64,000 nucleotides of DNA from Petrosia ficiformis. Its lineage: Eukaryota > Porifera > Demospongiae > Haplosclerida > Petrosiidae. The stretch spans positions 21,919,466 through 21,983,465 of the forward strand of contig OX345636.1 in NCBI GenBank assembly GCA_947044365.1, written 5' to 3'. Made by a program: the position numbers and the translations under genes. Positions 42,488 through 54,890 of the stretch are shown here, piece after piece. How positions within the stretch are numbered: the stretch's first letter is position 1; every line of letters begins with the position of its first letter. The notes beneath the pieces are model-generated. The model made no database searches, was not told the origin of the DNA, and saw nothing but the letters and a program-made list of their open reading frames with translations.

Positions 42488-45001
42488 TAGTGATGGGCGA
42501 TACAGCAAAAAATGAATCGATACGATACCGATCGATATCTAGTAGTATCGTAGATATCGATACTAATAACGATACGATACCCAAGCCACACCTATATAAT
42601 AATTACTTAACTTAATAAAAATTGTTAATAAGGAATAATAACTTCATTAACGGTATAAGTCAGTCAGTGAGTGAAGTTATTCATATTTATTTAGAAACAG
42701 AAACATGTTCACGTTCTTTGGTTTAATCCTGTTTCTTTTCACAGATATAAGCTCCCCTGCTACGCTGAAAAGCCTCTCAGATGGGACGGATGTTGCTAAA
42801 ATCGAAAGGTATTTACGAGCACTTCTGGTTAATGTTGGATAGACATGTGAATTGGCCTTCCACCAAAGAAGCGGATCCTCCTTTCTGCCCAGTAACGGTG
42901 TTTTAATGTATTGTTGGATTTCAGTAAGAGCAGTAATGCTCTGAGGACGTCTAGCTGACTCAGCAGCCTGTTGATCAAAAAAGTGCCACACGGAATTCGT
43001 GGAGGGCTCATCAAAGCTGGAGGTTGTGTCAGTCTCTGTGCTTCCTGCAGGTGTGTGGCTGGATACTTCGGTAACTGTTTGCCGAATGACACGTTCAGCA
43101 GCATTTCTGTCACTGAAAGGGATTTTTTTAAATCTAGGGTCTATGATGGTAGCTGAAGCGAGCAACTGATTCCCTTCCATGTTCAAAAACCTGGACCTCA
43201 TTTCTTGTGTCAACATATCTTTCAGTGAGCTTGTACAGGTATGTGATGTGTTGAAGTGTTGTAAAGCCTTAGAGAGTGGAATTATTTTTGATGCAGAAAC
43301 ATACTTCTCACCTGACATTTCTCTTGTGACATCTTCAAATGGTTTGAGGATTGACACAATTTCTTCAAGTAGAGAATTTTTGTTGGTAGTGATGATCAAA
43401 TCATTTCGATCCAAAATGCAAAGTGTTGTACGAATTGCTTCATTCTGTTCCAGGTATCTTTCCAACATATAATACGAAGAATTCCATCGAGTTTGAACAT
43501 GCTGTACGAGTTTGTGTTCAGGAATGTTGAGTCGGGCTTGGATCAATTTTAGTTTATCTGATGCCTTAGAACTTTTATGAAAGAAACTGACGATGTTCTT
43601 CACTTCTTGTACTACAGAGCTTACTTCTTGGACTTTTTCAATTGAGCATGTGACAATCAGGTTCAGAATGTGTGCGAAACAAGCTAGGTGGTCCCATTTA
43701 TTGATTCTGATGGCACCTTTAATGTTACTTGCGTTGTCTGTGATGACGCAATGGACCTTTGAATTTATATTCCACTCATCTGTTACTGTTTTCAATGCAG
43801 CAGCAAGATTCTCAGAGGTATGAGCCACATCTATGTGAACGGTTTCCAAGATCACAGATTCCATGCTCCATTCTTTACTAATATAGTGACAGGTCACAGT
43901 CATGAATCCCATTGTTGCCTTGGATGTCCACAGATCAGTCGTTAAACAACAAAACTCCACTTCCTGTAGCTTGTGGTATAACTCCTGCTTTTTTGATTCA
44001 TACATGATTGGCAATCGATCTCGCATGATGGTACGGCGGCTTGGTACTGTGTACTTGGGATCCAAGACTTTCAGAAGGTCAAGAAACCCCTTGTCCTCTA
44101 CAATAGAGGCTGGCTGAAGGTCAGTGACCATCATATTGACCAGTGCCTTGTCGATAGCTGCTCGTCGAATAGAAGTTTCTGTAAGGGTTGTACATATATC
44201 GTAAATATTGTCAGTTACACATAGAACTACGTTAACTCACTGCCATAGCCCTGTGATCGCACTAAGCTTTCCTTTACTGTTAATTGTGCTGTTGCTATTG
44301 TTTTAGGTCTTTTTGTGTTTTTCTCCTTCTCTTGATTTTCAAGTACTATTTTGTGCTCATTCTTGTGATACCTTTCAAGATGCTACAAACGGAATTTAAT
44401 ATAAAACAGTGATAGAGTATTGTTAATATTTTTTTATAGCAATGACTTTACCTTCATCATGTTTGTAGTATTTCCTCCAGTAGGAACTTTCACTGCACAA
44501 ACATCACATAGGGCTTCTTTATCTCCTGCTTGACTGAAGTATGCCCATACCATGCTCCGTTTTCTTTTGGTAGGGTTAGTACTGAAAGTGCTGGTTGGAG
44601 CAGCAGCAGGAATAGGAGTGAGAACAGAACTGATCAAGTCTTCAGCCTGAGAACAGTTACCAGTCAAGTTTGAGGAAGATGAAGAAGTACTGAGAGTACT
44701 GGTTAAACTTTGAACTGTATTTGTTGCAATTGCCATGAATATTGAATAAGACCACACTATCCAAACAGTAAACACTTTTATGCAGCTGACCAATGACCAC
44801 GCAATCTCCCGCGTGAATAATTTAATGACTGTTAATTTTACATAATTAATTAATTTTAATATTAAAATCTATTAATTAATGTTTAAAGTGGGCGTGTTTA
44901 TCGTATCGAATTGGTATATCTGAGGCTACTGATATTGATACCGTATCGATACATTAAATATCGATTAAAACGATATAGAATCGATATATCGCCCATCACT
45001 A
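42488..45001 (-). mobile_element. BED-hAT transposon, apparently complete
   Basis: 2514 bp. Inverted ends TAGTGATGGGCGATA (42488) and TATCGCCCATCACTA (ending 45001) are perfect over 15 bp, followed by sub-terminal GATACGATAC / CGATATCGATA repeats at both ends. The 8-bp duplication CTAGGTAG flanks it exactly (42480-42487 and 45002-45009). It carries one three-exon gene with no stop or frameshift. Perfect duplications, perfect ends and an open gene point to a recent insertion. Confidence 0.93.
42677..44736 (-). CDS. hAT transposase with BED zinc finger, three exons
   Basis: Minus strand. Proposed exons 44736-44452, 44382-44241 and 44178-42677; both introns are GT-AG and the joins keep frame, giving 642 residues. 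Exons 1-2 encode a BED finger split by intron 1 (LCDVCAVKVPTGGNTTNMMK, then HLERYHKNEH). Exon 3 has LTTDLWTSKATMGFMTVTCH (first Asp region), VHCVITDNASNIKGAIRINK with CFAHILNLIV (second Asp and CxxH), VQTRWNSSYYMLERY (RW motif), and LLWWKANSHVYPTLTRSARK plus SVPSERLFSVAGELISVKRN, the hAT C-terminal dimerisation domain. It catalyses cut-and-paste transposition. The start at 44736 is chosen over 44793 because upstream residues are hydrophobic and unlike relatives. A decayed relative lies at 14535-15600. Confidence 0.9.
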
Positions 45002-45183
45002 CTAGGTAGATATAGTAAACAAATCCATTGGCGGGTAATAATGTTTCATATTTTACTGCAATAAAATATAATCTTTATTTTCATTGGTCAATTCTATATT
45101 GATCCTCAAAAGTGATCCTACCTTCCAGTATAAAAACAGCATAATTTCTGCCCTTCAAGGTATAGACTATAGAATCATTAGAA

Positions 45184-45366
45184 TGTCTCAATTTGAAGAC
45201 GTCATGGATATTGAGGTAACTCCACTGCAGAGTCCACTGTCTCCTGTTAGACCTCCACCTCCAGTTTGGAGCTCCTCCTCCACCTCCACCTCCACCAAAA
45301 AAAAAGGGAGAAAAAGAAGGAGGAAACAAAAGGGGAGGGGGGAGTCAAAGATTATAACTGTTAGTT
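45184..45366 (+). CDS. small ORF with acidic head and basic tail (hypothetical)
   Basis: MSQFEDVMDIEVTPLQSPLS then PVRPPPPVWSSSSTSTSTKK and KGRKRRRKQKGRGESKIITV. About 60 residues. The Pro/Ser linker and basic tail resemble a short disordered nuclear protein or a N-terminal exon; an RQ.RLKRRK-type relative may be present at 29777. Simple-sequence DNA makes this uncertain. Confidence 0.3.
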
Positions 45367-45689
45367 AATAAGTAATTTTATAATAATAATAATTATTATA
45401 ATTATTCTGTTTTATGTTTATACAGATTCAAGTAACCAAAAATGGTGGGGTTATTATAAAAAAAAACAGTATAATATTATTATTAAATTACATAATTATA
45501 TATATATATATATAATATTATTTTTAAAGTTTCATTTAAATTATATATATATTATTAGCAAATATCAGCAGAAATTCCAGTAGCTAAAACTTTCACTTAC
45601 TCTCCTCTGCATGTGCTGTTTAAGCTTGCATTAGATTGTCTGACATGCTACAGAGTGATCTCTGCCTTGCAGTAGTAGTAGTCTAAATT

Positions 45690-45835
45690 AATCTTTGTTG
45701 TTTCTATCCTTTGTGCTCTAATCCTTCTCTGTATTTCTGCTTGAGCAGTAGTAATCTTCTTAATCTGTGGTGTTTCAATCCTTTGTGCTCTATGCCTGTT
45801 CTCAGTGTTCTGTATTTCAGCTTGCCAGTGCTTGC
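45690..45835. repeat. imperfect tandem repeat, about 75 bp x 2
   Basis: The unit (T)TTC(T/A)ATCCTTTGTGCTCTA ... CTGTATTT(C)(T/A)GCTTG occurs twice (about 45696-45752 and 45764-45826) with several differences. No element recognised. Confidence 0.55.
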
Positions 45836-46100
45836 TTATCGCAGATTTCTTCAACATTCTAGTGCTCTACTTCATGCGCATGCTCAGTATCATGCGTGAC
45901 CTTTGAACACGTGCGATCAAGCTCTACACACCAGCAGAAAGAAAGATGTGTAGCTTACGTAGAAACTGGAAGTAATAGCTAGCTATTCTGCCTGAAATAT
46001 ATTCCTAAAGTTCTACAAGATCCTTTGAAAGGTCAGGAGAGTAGATAATCAAAATAATAACTATAATAAGCTGTTGTCTTCCATCATGTGCTTGATGAAG

Positions 46101-47412
46101 TCAGCCATGATTACTGAATGCTGGACACCACAAAGCAGTCATAAGGATACTTTTATCTTCACTTAAACTTGTAAAGCAATCATAGGGATGTTTTTTTTCT
46201 CTATATATCTTGTTTCTCTTTTTTTTTCCAGTAATGCCAAAATCTCGATCACATGGTAGAAATGAATGACCACGAATGGGGAATATGTGCCTTATTTTTT
46301 TAAATCTGCCTAATTTAACCAGAGAATACAAGTACATAACAACATATTTATTTTTATTTTGGCCTCCAGAACCATCTGAATACAAGAATAAAGTGTCAAC
46401 ACCTTCATCTACACCACTAAAATAATTATTGAGACAAGAGATATATAGCCACAACTGCCGTAAATAAAAGATTTCTCCCACAGGTATGTGAGGTAAGGGT
46501 AGATTTTGCTGAAAATCAAAAGCCAGTACAGAAATATTACTGCAAGACTTGGACATATCAACATCAGTGTTAAGAAAGGAATAAAAACGTTCAGCTTTTC
46601 GTAAATGAAGGGTTTTCTGTATAAGCAAAGAATCTTTCTGGCTGGATTCTGCACACTTTATCTTAGTCTCCAGCTCATCACATACAGTACAAGTATCTGT
46701 ACGAGGACGTCCAAAGGAGATATTAAACTTAGTATTAAATCTATTTCTGTAAAACTCATAGGTAACTATCGGTTTTGCTGTTCCTCCAGCTTTTAATTCA
46801 TCATAAACATCTGGTTCATACATTTCAAGATAAAGCTCATGCATACTTGCAACTGACAGATCACTAGACAAGTAGACTTTGTCTGGATTATCTTGCCTCG
46901 AGTAATGTGATTCACGAGCCGGAAAAGATCGTATGTGAGCATCAATCTGCTGCAATACATCATCTCCAATGGTATTAGGCCTGTTTGTATGATTCCCCCA
47001 TTTATCCAAAGGAGCACACACACCCTCCTTGTAAGAGCTGGCAATCCTTTTCAGTCGATCTGTTGATATCCCATGGATGTGAGCAAGACCCACTTGACAG
47101 ACTGATGTTTCTTGTCCTTTGATCACCACCTAATAAGATGAATATACATCAAGGAAGTGGTGTAAATTTATCAGTATAACTACCTTGTATGAATATGAAA
47201 GTCGTCTTGCAGCACGACTGCCTTGTCTTGGTCTGTGTCTTTGCACTCTCTGAGGTGAAATTAGCTACAACAGTACCATCAGCTCTGGTGTAAGATTCAC
47301 CTTTTGCACGCTTTGCTTTCATAGCATTTCTTGTCCATTGTTCTGGCTGTCTAGGTCTCTTTTTAGGCTTCTTGGTATATGTTGGAAGGATAGTGCAAGC
47401 TTCACTGGACAT
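46101..47412 (-). CDS. spliced gene of a DUF7869-like RNase H-fold transposase-related family
   Basis: Minus strand. A second exon, 47129-46101, follows a TTATTAG acceptor and lacks an ATG. It encodes VCQVGLAHIHGISTDRLKRI, YEFYRNRFNTKFNISFGRPR then TDTCTVCDELETKIK (Cys pair), VLAFDFQQNLPLPHIPVGEI then FYLRQLWLYI, LFLYSDGSGGQNKNKYVVMY, and FPIRGHSFLPCDRDFG. The acidic residues in FDFQ, YSDG and DRDFG at RNase H-like spacing suggest a transposase-derived fold. The first ORF, 47412-47149 (MSSEACTILPTYTKKPKKRP ... KAKRAKGESYTRADG), is the basic N-terminus and joins across a short intron (donor near 47186). I recall this family from many invertebrates, without a known function. No inverted ends were found. 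Confidence 0.6.
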
Positions 47413-47749
47413 ATTTACAAGTGTACTACGGCTGACAATCTACTAAATCAACAATATACCGCGTAGCAAAACACACGGCCACGCCCACCGCGTATAACAT
47501 TAAAATCTACCCTCTAGTGTTATAATCATGAATAAAAACACTTGGAAGTAAAGATCTGAAGATTTTTAGACCAAAAGCTTTAGAGAAAGAATAATACAAT
47601 ACCTGATAATCATTTTAAACAAAAAATATGTATTTTCAATTTTTTTGGACTTAGTGAGTTTTTGCACTGGAACCTTCAATTATGTCTGGTAAACTACATG
47701 TATAGGTAGGTATATTAATCATGATTATTGGTTGAATGGAACATATTAA

Positions 47750-48359
47750 GGTTGTACTAGGGGGAGGGGTAGTTGAAACTCCAATCGGTTTCTAGTTTTG
47801 CCAGCATCTTGCTACATACAATCTGGTTCCATTCTTTATTTTTTGGAAGCCACACCCACCCGGGGGTATAATTATTGGGCCTAAATGTTTTCACTGTTTG
47901 TTTATTTTCAGAAACAAACCTAAACACGCCCCACGGGTGGTGGAGGGGGCGGTGGGTGGGAAACAATGGCGGGTAACTGTAGTTGCTCTCTGAGAAAGAT
48001 CGGAGTTTGATAGTGCCTAGAAAGGTAGATTTTATGGTTTCAGTGAAGCTACAGAATTCAGCTTTCTTCAGCCTCTTGTAACTATAAAAGTAAAATGAAT
48101 TTCCAGAAAACGGCTCTATTTGTTTTCTCTAAATGCATTGTACTTGGTGCACGCCATGATTGGTGGGCGTGGCGTTCTCCGTTTTGTACTTATTGCGATT
48201 ACAAAAATGGACATTTTATATATGTTTTATCAATTCCAGGACCCTATAAAGGTGATTAGAAGATATGAAGGTTGCCATTACACCAGGTTAGAGTCATATT
48301 ATATAATATTCTATTTTGAAACTGATTGGAGTCGCATCTGCCCACTCCCTAGTACCACC
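47750..48359. mobile_element. TTAA-flanked MITE with long inverted repeats
   Basis: 610 bp flanked by TTAA (47746-47749; 48360-48363). The left end GGTTGTACTAGGGGGAGGGG and reversed right end GGTGGTACTAGGGAGTGGGC are followed on both sides by a shared CTCCAATC(G/A)GTTTC block. It lacks the palindrome pairs of P1-P7, so it may be a different TTAA-targeting family. ORFs inside are not convincing. Confidence 0.7.
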
Positions 48360-48639
48360 TTAAAGCAATGACCTTTTAGGAAAGTATCTGGAGAGTATGG
48401 TAAACGTGTTCCACAATTAGCCACACCCACAAACACATCTATCTGTAAAACATACGTTTTTTGGCATACTGGAGTAGGTCAACAAAAAAGTCTTTGTATC
48501 AATTAACTCACGCGATCACAATAACATATATAGCATCTGCTGTTAATGAAATAGATGTCTATCACTAACAAACACTGCTAAACACACTAGTTGCCCATTG
48601 CCATGTGCTCGTAAAATACTTTTAATTCACTGTGTATTT

Positions 48640-48735
48640 CGATATTTCAGTATGAATCAAATTGTGATATCGTATCACAATACAGAAATGAATATCGTAA
48701 TCTTAACTAAATATTGGTATATCGCCCAGCCCTAG
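48640..48735 (-). mobile_element. solo hAT terminus
   Basis: TCGATATTTCAGTATG, a GATATCGTATCACAATAC block, and a terminal TATATCGCCCAGCCCTA resemble the sub-terminal (GATATCG) and terminal (TATCGCCCATCACTA) parts of the hAT at 42488-45001. Only one end is seen. Probably a relic of a related hAT. Confidence 0.5.
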
Positions 48736-48739
48736 GGCT

Positions 48740-50030
48740 ATTTGCTCTCACTATTTTCTTTGTCTCATTGGCGTTACAGGTGTATGAAGTGCCACTTTTG
48801 TAATTTGTAATTTGTTTTTGTACATTGTAATTTGTTTTTGTACTTATCCACCATAGACTTATGAATATGTAAATTTGATAGAGAAAGTGTAGGGATAGTA
48901 CGAATGAAGCTGCATACTCATAACAGAGTGTGGAAAGCATACTACAAATTTTGGTGTGCTATTTGACACCACTCTAGCCTTTGTTTTTACAATGTGAATC
49001 TTTTTCGACAGAACATTTGATTAGTCTCACGTAGCCAGAATAATAATCACATGCTGGCTTAGCGGTAAAGTATAGTTATGAATATACTTATTGTTGTTAA
49101 GGATATTATTAGCAATTTGGCACACACTTAAAATAGCCAAAACTCTTGACAAATGCTTGCAGAGGGTTGCAGATGGCTATGCAAGACTACATTTTCATGC
49201 TTTTCAAGTTATAAACCACAGCCAATCAAATATATTATTTTTAAACAAACAGATCTGTATGACTTCAGTGTGCTAGCTACTTAACCAAATTTGAGTACTA
49301 TTTCAATTCCTTTACATACTTCTAAAATATCAAGCAACTGAATTTAAATTATTTAAAAAAGTATTATGAAATTGAACTGTAGTGTCTACCACACCAACAT
49401 CTTAAAGTTTTCACAGGTGTGGTATGCACACCACTATTCATACAACGATATTAATCCACTGCCTCCACATAATTTGTATATACAAACTCAAGGGTGGAGA
49501 TATACACAACATAAAATTTCTGTTGGGTTAATACATACTACCATGCTTGCAGCACGTGTGTACTTGAAATGACCACTTACCCAGCCAAAGCCAAACTGAT
49601 ATTGAAGAATCTGTACAATTGCAACTCTGTCCACACTTGGACTACATACTAGTGTCATGAATTTCTCTTTCACAGTGATAATCTCTAATTGCATGAAATT
49701 AGGTATTTTTGGGTGTGCTTTTGTGTTAATATTATAATCAGAGTCCAGTCCTGTCCAGTCCAGTCCACTGATTGGCCTAACCACCCTCCCCCAAGATGGA
49801 CAGATGACTGTAGCTTTTAGTGTTGTTTATTTGTATCTTGTTCTTTGCTTAATTGTGTCATATTATTGTTTTGTTTGGCCATTCTCAAATGCACTCTATT
49901 CATAACACCTTCAAGTGTTTCTAGTCCTTTTGAACAAGAAGGATCAAGTAGGATGTCATGCTCTGATCTATCATAACTGTCACCACAGAGGAATAATGAA
50001 GACAACTCACTAAATGAAGATGACTTTGTA
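48740..50030. other. no recognisable gene
   Basis: A GTCCAGTCC simple repeat at about 49741-49768 and short ORFs only. A minus-strand ORF at 50005-49817 (GDSYDRSEHDILLDPSCSKG then LETLEGVMNRVHLRMAKQN) may be an exon but is unassigned. Confidence 0.35.
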
Positions 50031-51990
50031 TTTACTGCTGATTAAGAAGCGAAGTATAGGAGAAGACAAGGGGAGGGTTATGATATTGAAACTGATACCC
50101 GTTATAATGCAAGATTACAGCATACAGTTACTACTCAAAAACCGCTGGACACCATTGTAACTAGTGTAGATCAAATGTGCCTTGGTATTTACTGCTGATG
50201 AAGGAGACAAGAGGAAGGTTATGATATTGAAACTGATACTCGTTATAATGCATGTTTAAAGACTTATGTTAACTCCTTAAAACTATATGAACCAGTTCAG
50301 TGCCAGTATTCAAACACAAGATACTCGTTATAATGCATATTTTAACTCCTTAAACCTATACGAACCAGTTCAGTGCCAGTATTCGAACACAATATCTTAA
50401 CAAAAACTCATCATTTAATCAACTACAACATTATACAGAAATATGAATTTTATACCTAAACAGAAACACCACCTCATAACAGAAACTGGTAACTCCGCCG
50501 TTGAAAATTATATACACAGCACAAAGATAACCAACTACCAAAGTTATTTAAAATAAACAACTCCAACAACTCCAAAAAGCATCATTAAAGCAATTCAACA
50601 AGACATCACCATCAAGCCTGCCGATAAAAATCTAGGCATTGTTATCCTAGACACCGATGACTATATTAACCAATTAGTGGAAAGTAACACGTATGAACTT
50701 AGAGAAACCATTAAAACTAAAATCACAAACATTATCAATATCTACTACCTAAACATAAGCACAGAATTCCAGTCTATGGTATCCCCAAATTGCATAAAAA
50801 CCTCAACGATGAAAGATTACCAATAATGTCTCACTGTAACTCACAGCTAAGTTCATTGATCATGTGCTCCAACCTCTTGTGCAAATATACTCAGATTACT
50901 TGAACAATTCCATGGATCCAGTACGTACATTATCCTAACTATAAAATCTCTTCTGAAATCACCCTTGTCTCCATGGACGTCGTTTACCCATCTATTCCAC
51001 AATCTGAGTGTTTGGAAATCATTTATCAAGAAATGCTAACGCACACCAACCTATTAATATGCGACCCTAACCTCGTTATTGTTCCTCCATAGCCTAAAGA
51101 AACAACCCATCCTTTTAAAAAGATACATTGATGATATCTTCGTAATATGGCCAGCCAACAAAGATCTTAATAGTAACTTCCACGAAAAAATTCAGTTTAC
51201 AACCACAAAATCAGATTCATCAGTAAACTTCCTCGACCTAACCATCTTTAAAGGAAATGATTTCCAAACCACAAGTATACTAGACATAAAAATGTATGAA
51301 AAAGCACAGAACCTATACCATTATTTAGAGTTCTCATCGTTTCACCCCGGCACCACATTTAAATTGATTATCACTGGAGAATGCATCAGATATCTTCGCA
51401 TTAACACAATACAAGAAAACTACGAGCTTCAGGTAGAACTATTAACAACACAGCAAATAGACCAAAATAATAGATTATGGGAAAAGATCCAAATACATCG
51501 AAGCAAACCAGAAACTCATAATTACATTCAAAACCATATTTTTGCCAGGATACACATTATTAAAACAAATAATTAAACAATTTGTTAACCAAAGCTAAGT
51601 ACACATCAAGTTACACTGAACTTTTATCCCATACAGATCCTGCTACCCTCCCTAATGTAATTTCAACAAACGTACACCCCAGATGTATCACATGCCCACA
51701 GTTAACACCGGCAATTTCTTCACAAGTACTTCTATATGCAACAGGCATTCTCCTGTAACTCCACATGCTCACTCAAAGAGAGAATGAACAACCACCGTGC
51801 TAGTATCAGAAAACATCAAGTGAGGTATTTTACACAGCCTAAGTAATACATCGGTTGAAAGCATTGACACAACAGCACTCGAGCCTTACAAACAATTAAA
51901 CCCAAAGGACTGAATCATACACTTACTCTGTATTAAAGTATATTAAAGTTCTTAGGGGTGCTGAACAAAGTAGCACTAAGTACATTTTGT
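50030..51990 (+). pseudogene. Penelope-like element: RT and probable GIY-YIG remnants
   Basis: Plus strand. 50590-50720 reads IKPADKNLGIVILDTDDYIN (usually N.GG..V..d..dY). A broken RT follows: RLPIMSHCNSQLSSLIM, then VSMDVVYPSIPQSECLEIIY. The intact block at 51079-51576 has the active site KRYIDDIFVIWP (YIDD), SSVNFLDLTIFKGNDF, and FHPGTTFKLIITGECIRYLR, all typical of Penelope-like RTs. At 51640-51960 fragments such as VHPRCITCPQLTPA and LKERMNNHRASIRKH look like the linker and C-terminal GIY-YIG nuclease. Duplicated 5' coding units at 50080-50400 encode TDTRYNA repeats. Many frameshifts. DIRS-type RT is a less likely alternative. Confidence 0.75.
50085..50400. repeat. direct duplications at the 5' side of the Penelope-like element
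   Basis: AGGGTTATGATATTGAAACT plus GATACCCGTTATAATGCA recurs at about 50216-50252 with small changes. TTAACTCCTTAAA(A/C)CTATA then CGAACCAGTTCAGTGCCAGT is present at about 50269 and 50342 as a roughly 72-bp tandem unit. Confidence 0.7.
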
Positions 51991-52071
51991 GGTTTGTTTA
52001 GCATTTGCAATTGCCAATTACCTATCTACAAATCTGGAATATTGCTGACCTAACACTAAACTTTCAGTAAA

Positions 52072-52190
52072 TTCTTGAGGAAAGCAGTATTAAATGTGCA
52101 GAAAATGTTTCAGGAAAGTAGTACTAAATGTCCAGAAAATTCTTCAGGAAAGTAGTACTAAAATGTCCAGGAAATTCTTCAGGAAAGTGC
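52072..52190. repeat. three-copy ~37-bp tandem repeat
   Basis: The unit AAATTCTTCAGGAAAGTAGT then ACTAAATGTCCAG is repeated at about 52073, 52108 and 52139, with a partial fourth, diverging slightly. An ORF passing through it is repetitive and not credited. Confidence 0.75.
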
Positions 52191-53550
52191 GCCCTATACT
52201 GCAAAAGGAATGGTGCCCAATTGTGATATTTCCTGTATTCAGGAAATCTTCCTTCCACATGCTTAACAATTCCTACACAAATACTTTTGCAGGAAATATG
52301 CCTATTGCTCCAGTGCAAGTAAGTGATAATTGGTCATAATAGCTGTCATGTATAGCTATGTTGAGTTATGGTGGTACTTTGAACTCATTTGTGAATTTAG
52401 CTATAATATATGAGCTGTCTTTTTTTTAATTAAATATGAAATCTCTATCTCTAATTTGCAAATGTTTGCCATTTCCACATGTGTGTTGGTAATTATATTG
52501 GCATCAAAAGCATGTTGAATTGTGATTTACTGCAACAAAATGGAAGCCACTCTGTACCAATACTTAGGTACATCACATTATTTTATACACATTACCTAAG
52601 AATGGGGTGCATATGGACACCCCAGTTCCCATATTCTATTATGCTTTACTTGTAAACTGTTAGATACAGAATATTATATCATCTTGTAATTTGTATAAAG
52701 TATGATTTCAAGTTTCAAATTATAATGTTGTTGCTTCATGTACTACAGTGTGTGTGTGTATGAGTGTGACATGTTTTGCCAAGTATGTGCATCTTGTAGG
52801 CTGTAGTTCTGATTGTCTGTTGTGTTGCTCATGTACCATACATAATTGCATGCTTATTTTTTTATGTTGCAGTTTTTATAAAACTATAAAGTATAGTATC
52901 ACTTTCGTCCTTTTCATCCTCCTGTACCATGGTGAGATGATAATTTTAATTTGTAATGGCTGTATTATTAGAACTACTGCCTAAAACTTTGATATTAATG
53001 TGCATATGTGGTTGATTTGCAGTTGCAATTGTGGTTGGTTTGCAGTTGGCGTAGCAATGTAAATACTGCCTAGTGGGTTGTCTGAAGTGAAGTTGGGTGT
53101 GTGTGTGGTTTCTTTAGGCTAACCTTAAAGTGTGAAGCAGCCATTCTATTATTACCATCTCCACATAATCATTTTGTTTGTGTGTGTGTGTGTTAGCATT
53201 TTTCTGGAAAAATAAAAACATTGACAATTCGAACGAGACTTCAAATTATACAAGAAAAAAAAGTAACGTAGGAATTTTTCTAAAACCTTTTGGTTCTAAA
53301 GTAATGACAATTTGTATAACTCACGGTTACCGTTTCACGACTTTAAGATGACTTGTGAAATGAGGTCAATAAAAAAAGTCAGCAGATAGCTCACACTATA
53401 AGACGATCGTTCCTAGTGTGGTACTACTCCATATACATATATTATATTAGATACTGTGATTTAGCAAATTATACACCTATACCCACATCAGATGGTAGCA
53501 TACTATATAATTTATTAAAAAATTTTGATCATCATCAATAGTCTTATCCT
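52190..53550. other. no recognisable gene; GT microsatellites
   Basis: Only (GT)n runs at about 52748-52758, 53098-53105 and 53180-53192 and short ORFs. No protein family recognised. Confidence 0.4.
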
Positions 53551-53554
53551 ATAT

Positions 53555-53975
53555 TTGTTAGAGTACAGCCAACTGTACTCTGTTGTTGGGAGGAAGCCTA
53601 AGTTAGAGTACAAATTGGCTGTACCTACCAAATATAGAGTATGTTACTCTTCCCTTTGATGTTAATGGAAGTGTGTGTTCATTACCCAATTATTGAAATT
53701 TTGTCTGGCTTAAAATAACTTGTTAGAAAGTGATAAAACTTTCTTGAGATTCACCACCATAACTCTATCAAAAATAGAGTGTAGCTAGTAACTGTGGTTA
53801 CATCCCATAATAATTATTATGCTGCTGTGTAAATTGTTTCTAAGACCAATTTTATTATAATGAGTATGTTAGTATGGTTAATAGTTTTATTATCATCAAA
53901 AAAACCTACTTTTAGTACAGCCAACTCTAACATACATAATATATGTATGTGTTAGAGTACAGCCAACTATACACA
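53555..53975. repeat. GTTAGAGTACAGCCAACT repeats in palindromic arrangement
   Basis: GTTAGAGTACAGCCAACT occurs at about 53558 and 53950, with its inverted form (GTTAGAGTACAAATTGGCTG) at about 53602 making a 70-bp hairpin, and a partial copy at 53916. 53924-53962 forms an inverted repeat, CTCTAACATACATA then TATGTATGTGTTAGAG. Likely related hairpin MITE copies. Confidence 0.6.
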
Positions 53976-54529
53976 GCTGCCATAGTTTTGCCTTTCCGGA
54001 AATATATTCATCATAACATGCCTACTCATGCTATATCCAATTTATAATCACCTCACCCTTGAGCCTATGGCCCTCCTGCTCAGTGATTGTAAATGAGATA
54101 TAGTGTTATAACATAATTTATACTTATATATACTATAGTTACAGCCACATCAAAGGCGCTGCCAGGTGTGTTAATAGGCCATTTACATCTGGGAGGGAGT
54201 GTGTTAAGAAAATAATAATATTCATTAGGTATATTATCGAAATAATGAGACCACAGGGCTGATATAAGACCTATAATGATATTCATAATAGATTGCATCA
54301 GTCTGAGCATGCGCAGTCAAGTTGTAAATTGAAAAGAGTTGGAAAAAGGAGCATAGAGCCGTAGATGTCAGGTAACATTGATGTACATGGTAGTTATAGA
54401 ATATATTATATATAACATAGCTTCCTTGGTGTGTATCAAAATCTTGGAGAGAGCTTGAAGGTGTACAGAAGAGGTAATAATCTGTCAATTTGTGGCACTT
54501 AGGGGTAGAATTTTTGGCTTGTATCCCAG

Positions 54530-54675
54530 CCACTTCACTGAAAAACTTTGCAAGCTTTCGGAAATGGGCAGAATCTTCCATTTTCCAAATCGGGGACTAC
54601 TGCATTGATGTAGAGATCATAATCGATGACAACATAGAGAAACAATGGCCACTAAATTACCACTTTTGTCAAAGG
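54530..54675 (+). CDS. putative exon of an unidentified spliced gene
   Basis: It follows a CTTGTATCCCAG acceptor and ends at an AGG|GTAGGG donor. In the open frame it encodes SLKNFASFRKWAESSIFQIG then DYCIDVEIIIDDNIEKQWPL and NYHFCQR. Composition is protein-like, with no domain recognised. Its phase does not join directly to the next exon at 54891, so a missing exon, another gene, or a mistaken boundary is implied. Confidence 0.4.
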
Positions 54676-54890
54676 GTAGGGATTATAATTTTAAAATGGA
54701 TTGGTATTTTATTACATATTCTTAAACTTGGGGAGCAACCACATATTCTTTCTTAATCGCACAAATGATTGTAATATATAATGATAGTAGATGTTGGTTA
54801 AACAGTTGCTAAAGAAAAAGGATTATGATATAATACATTATAATATATTACCTTATTGTCTAGCACTAATTAATTTTTGAAATGTTTCAG

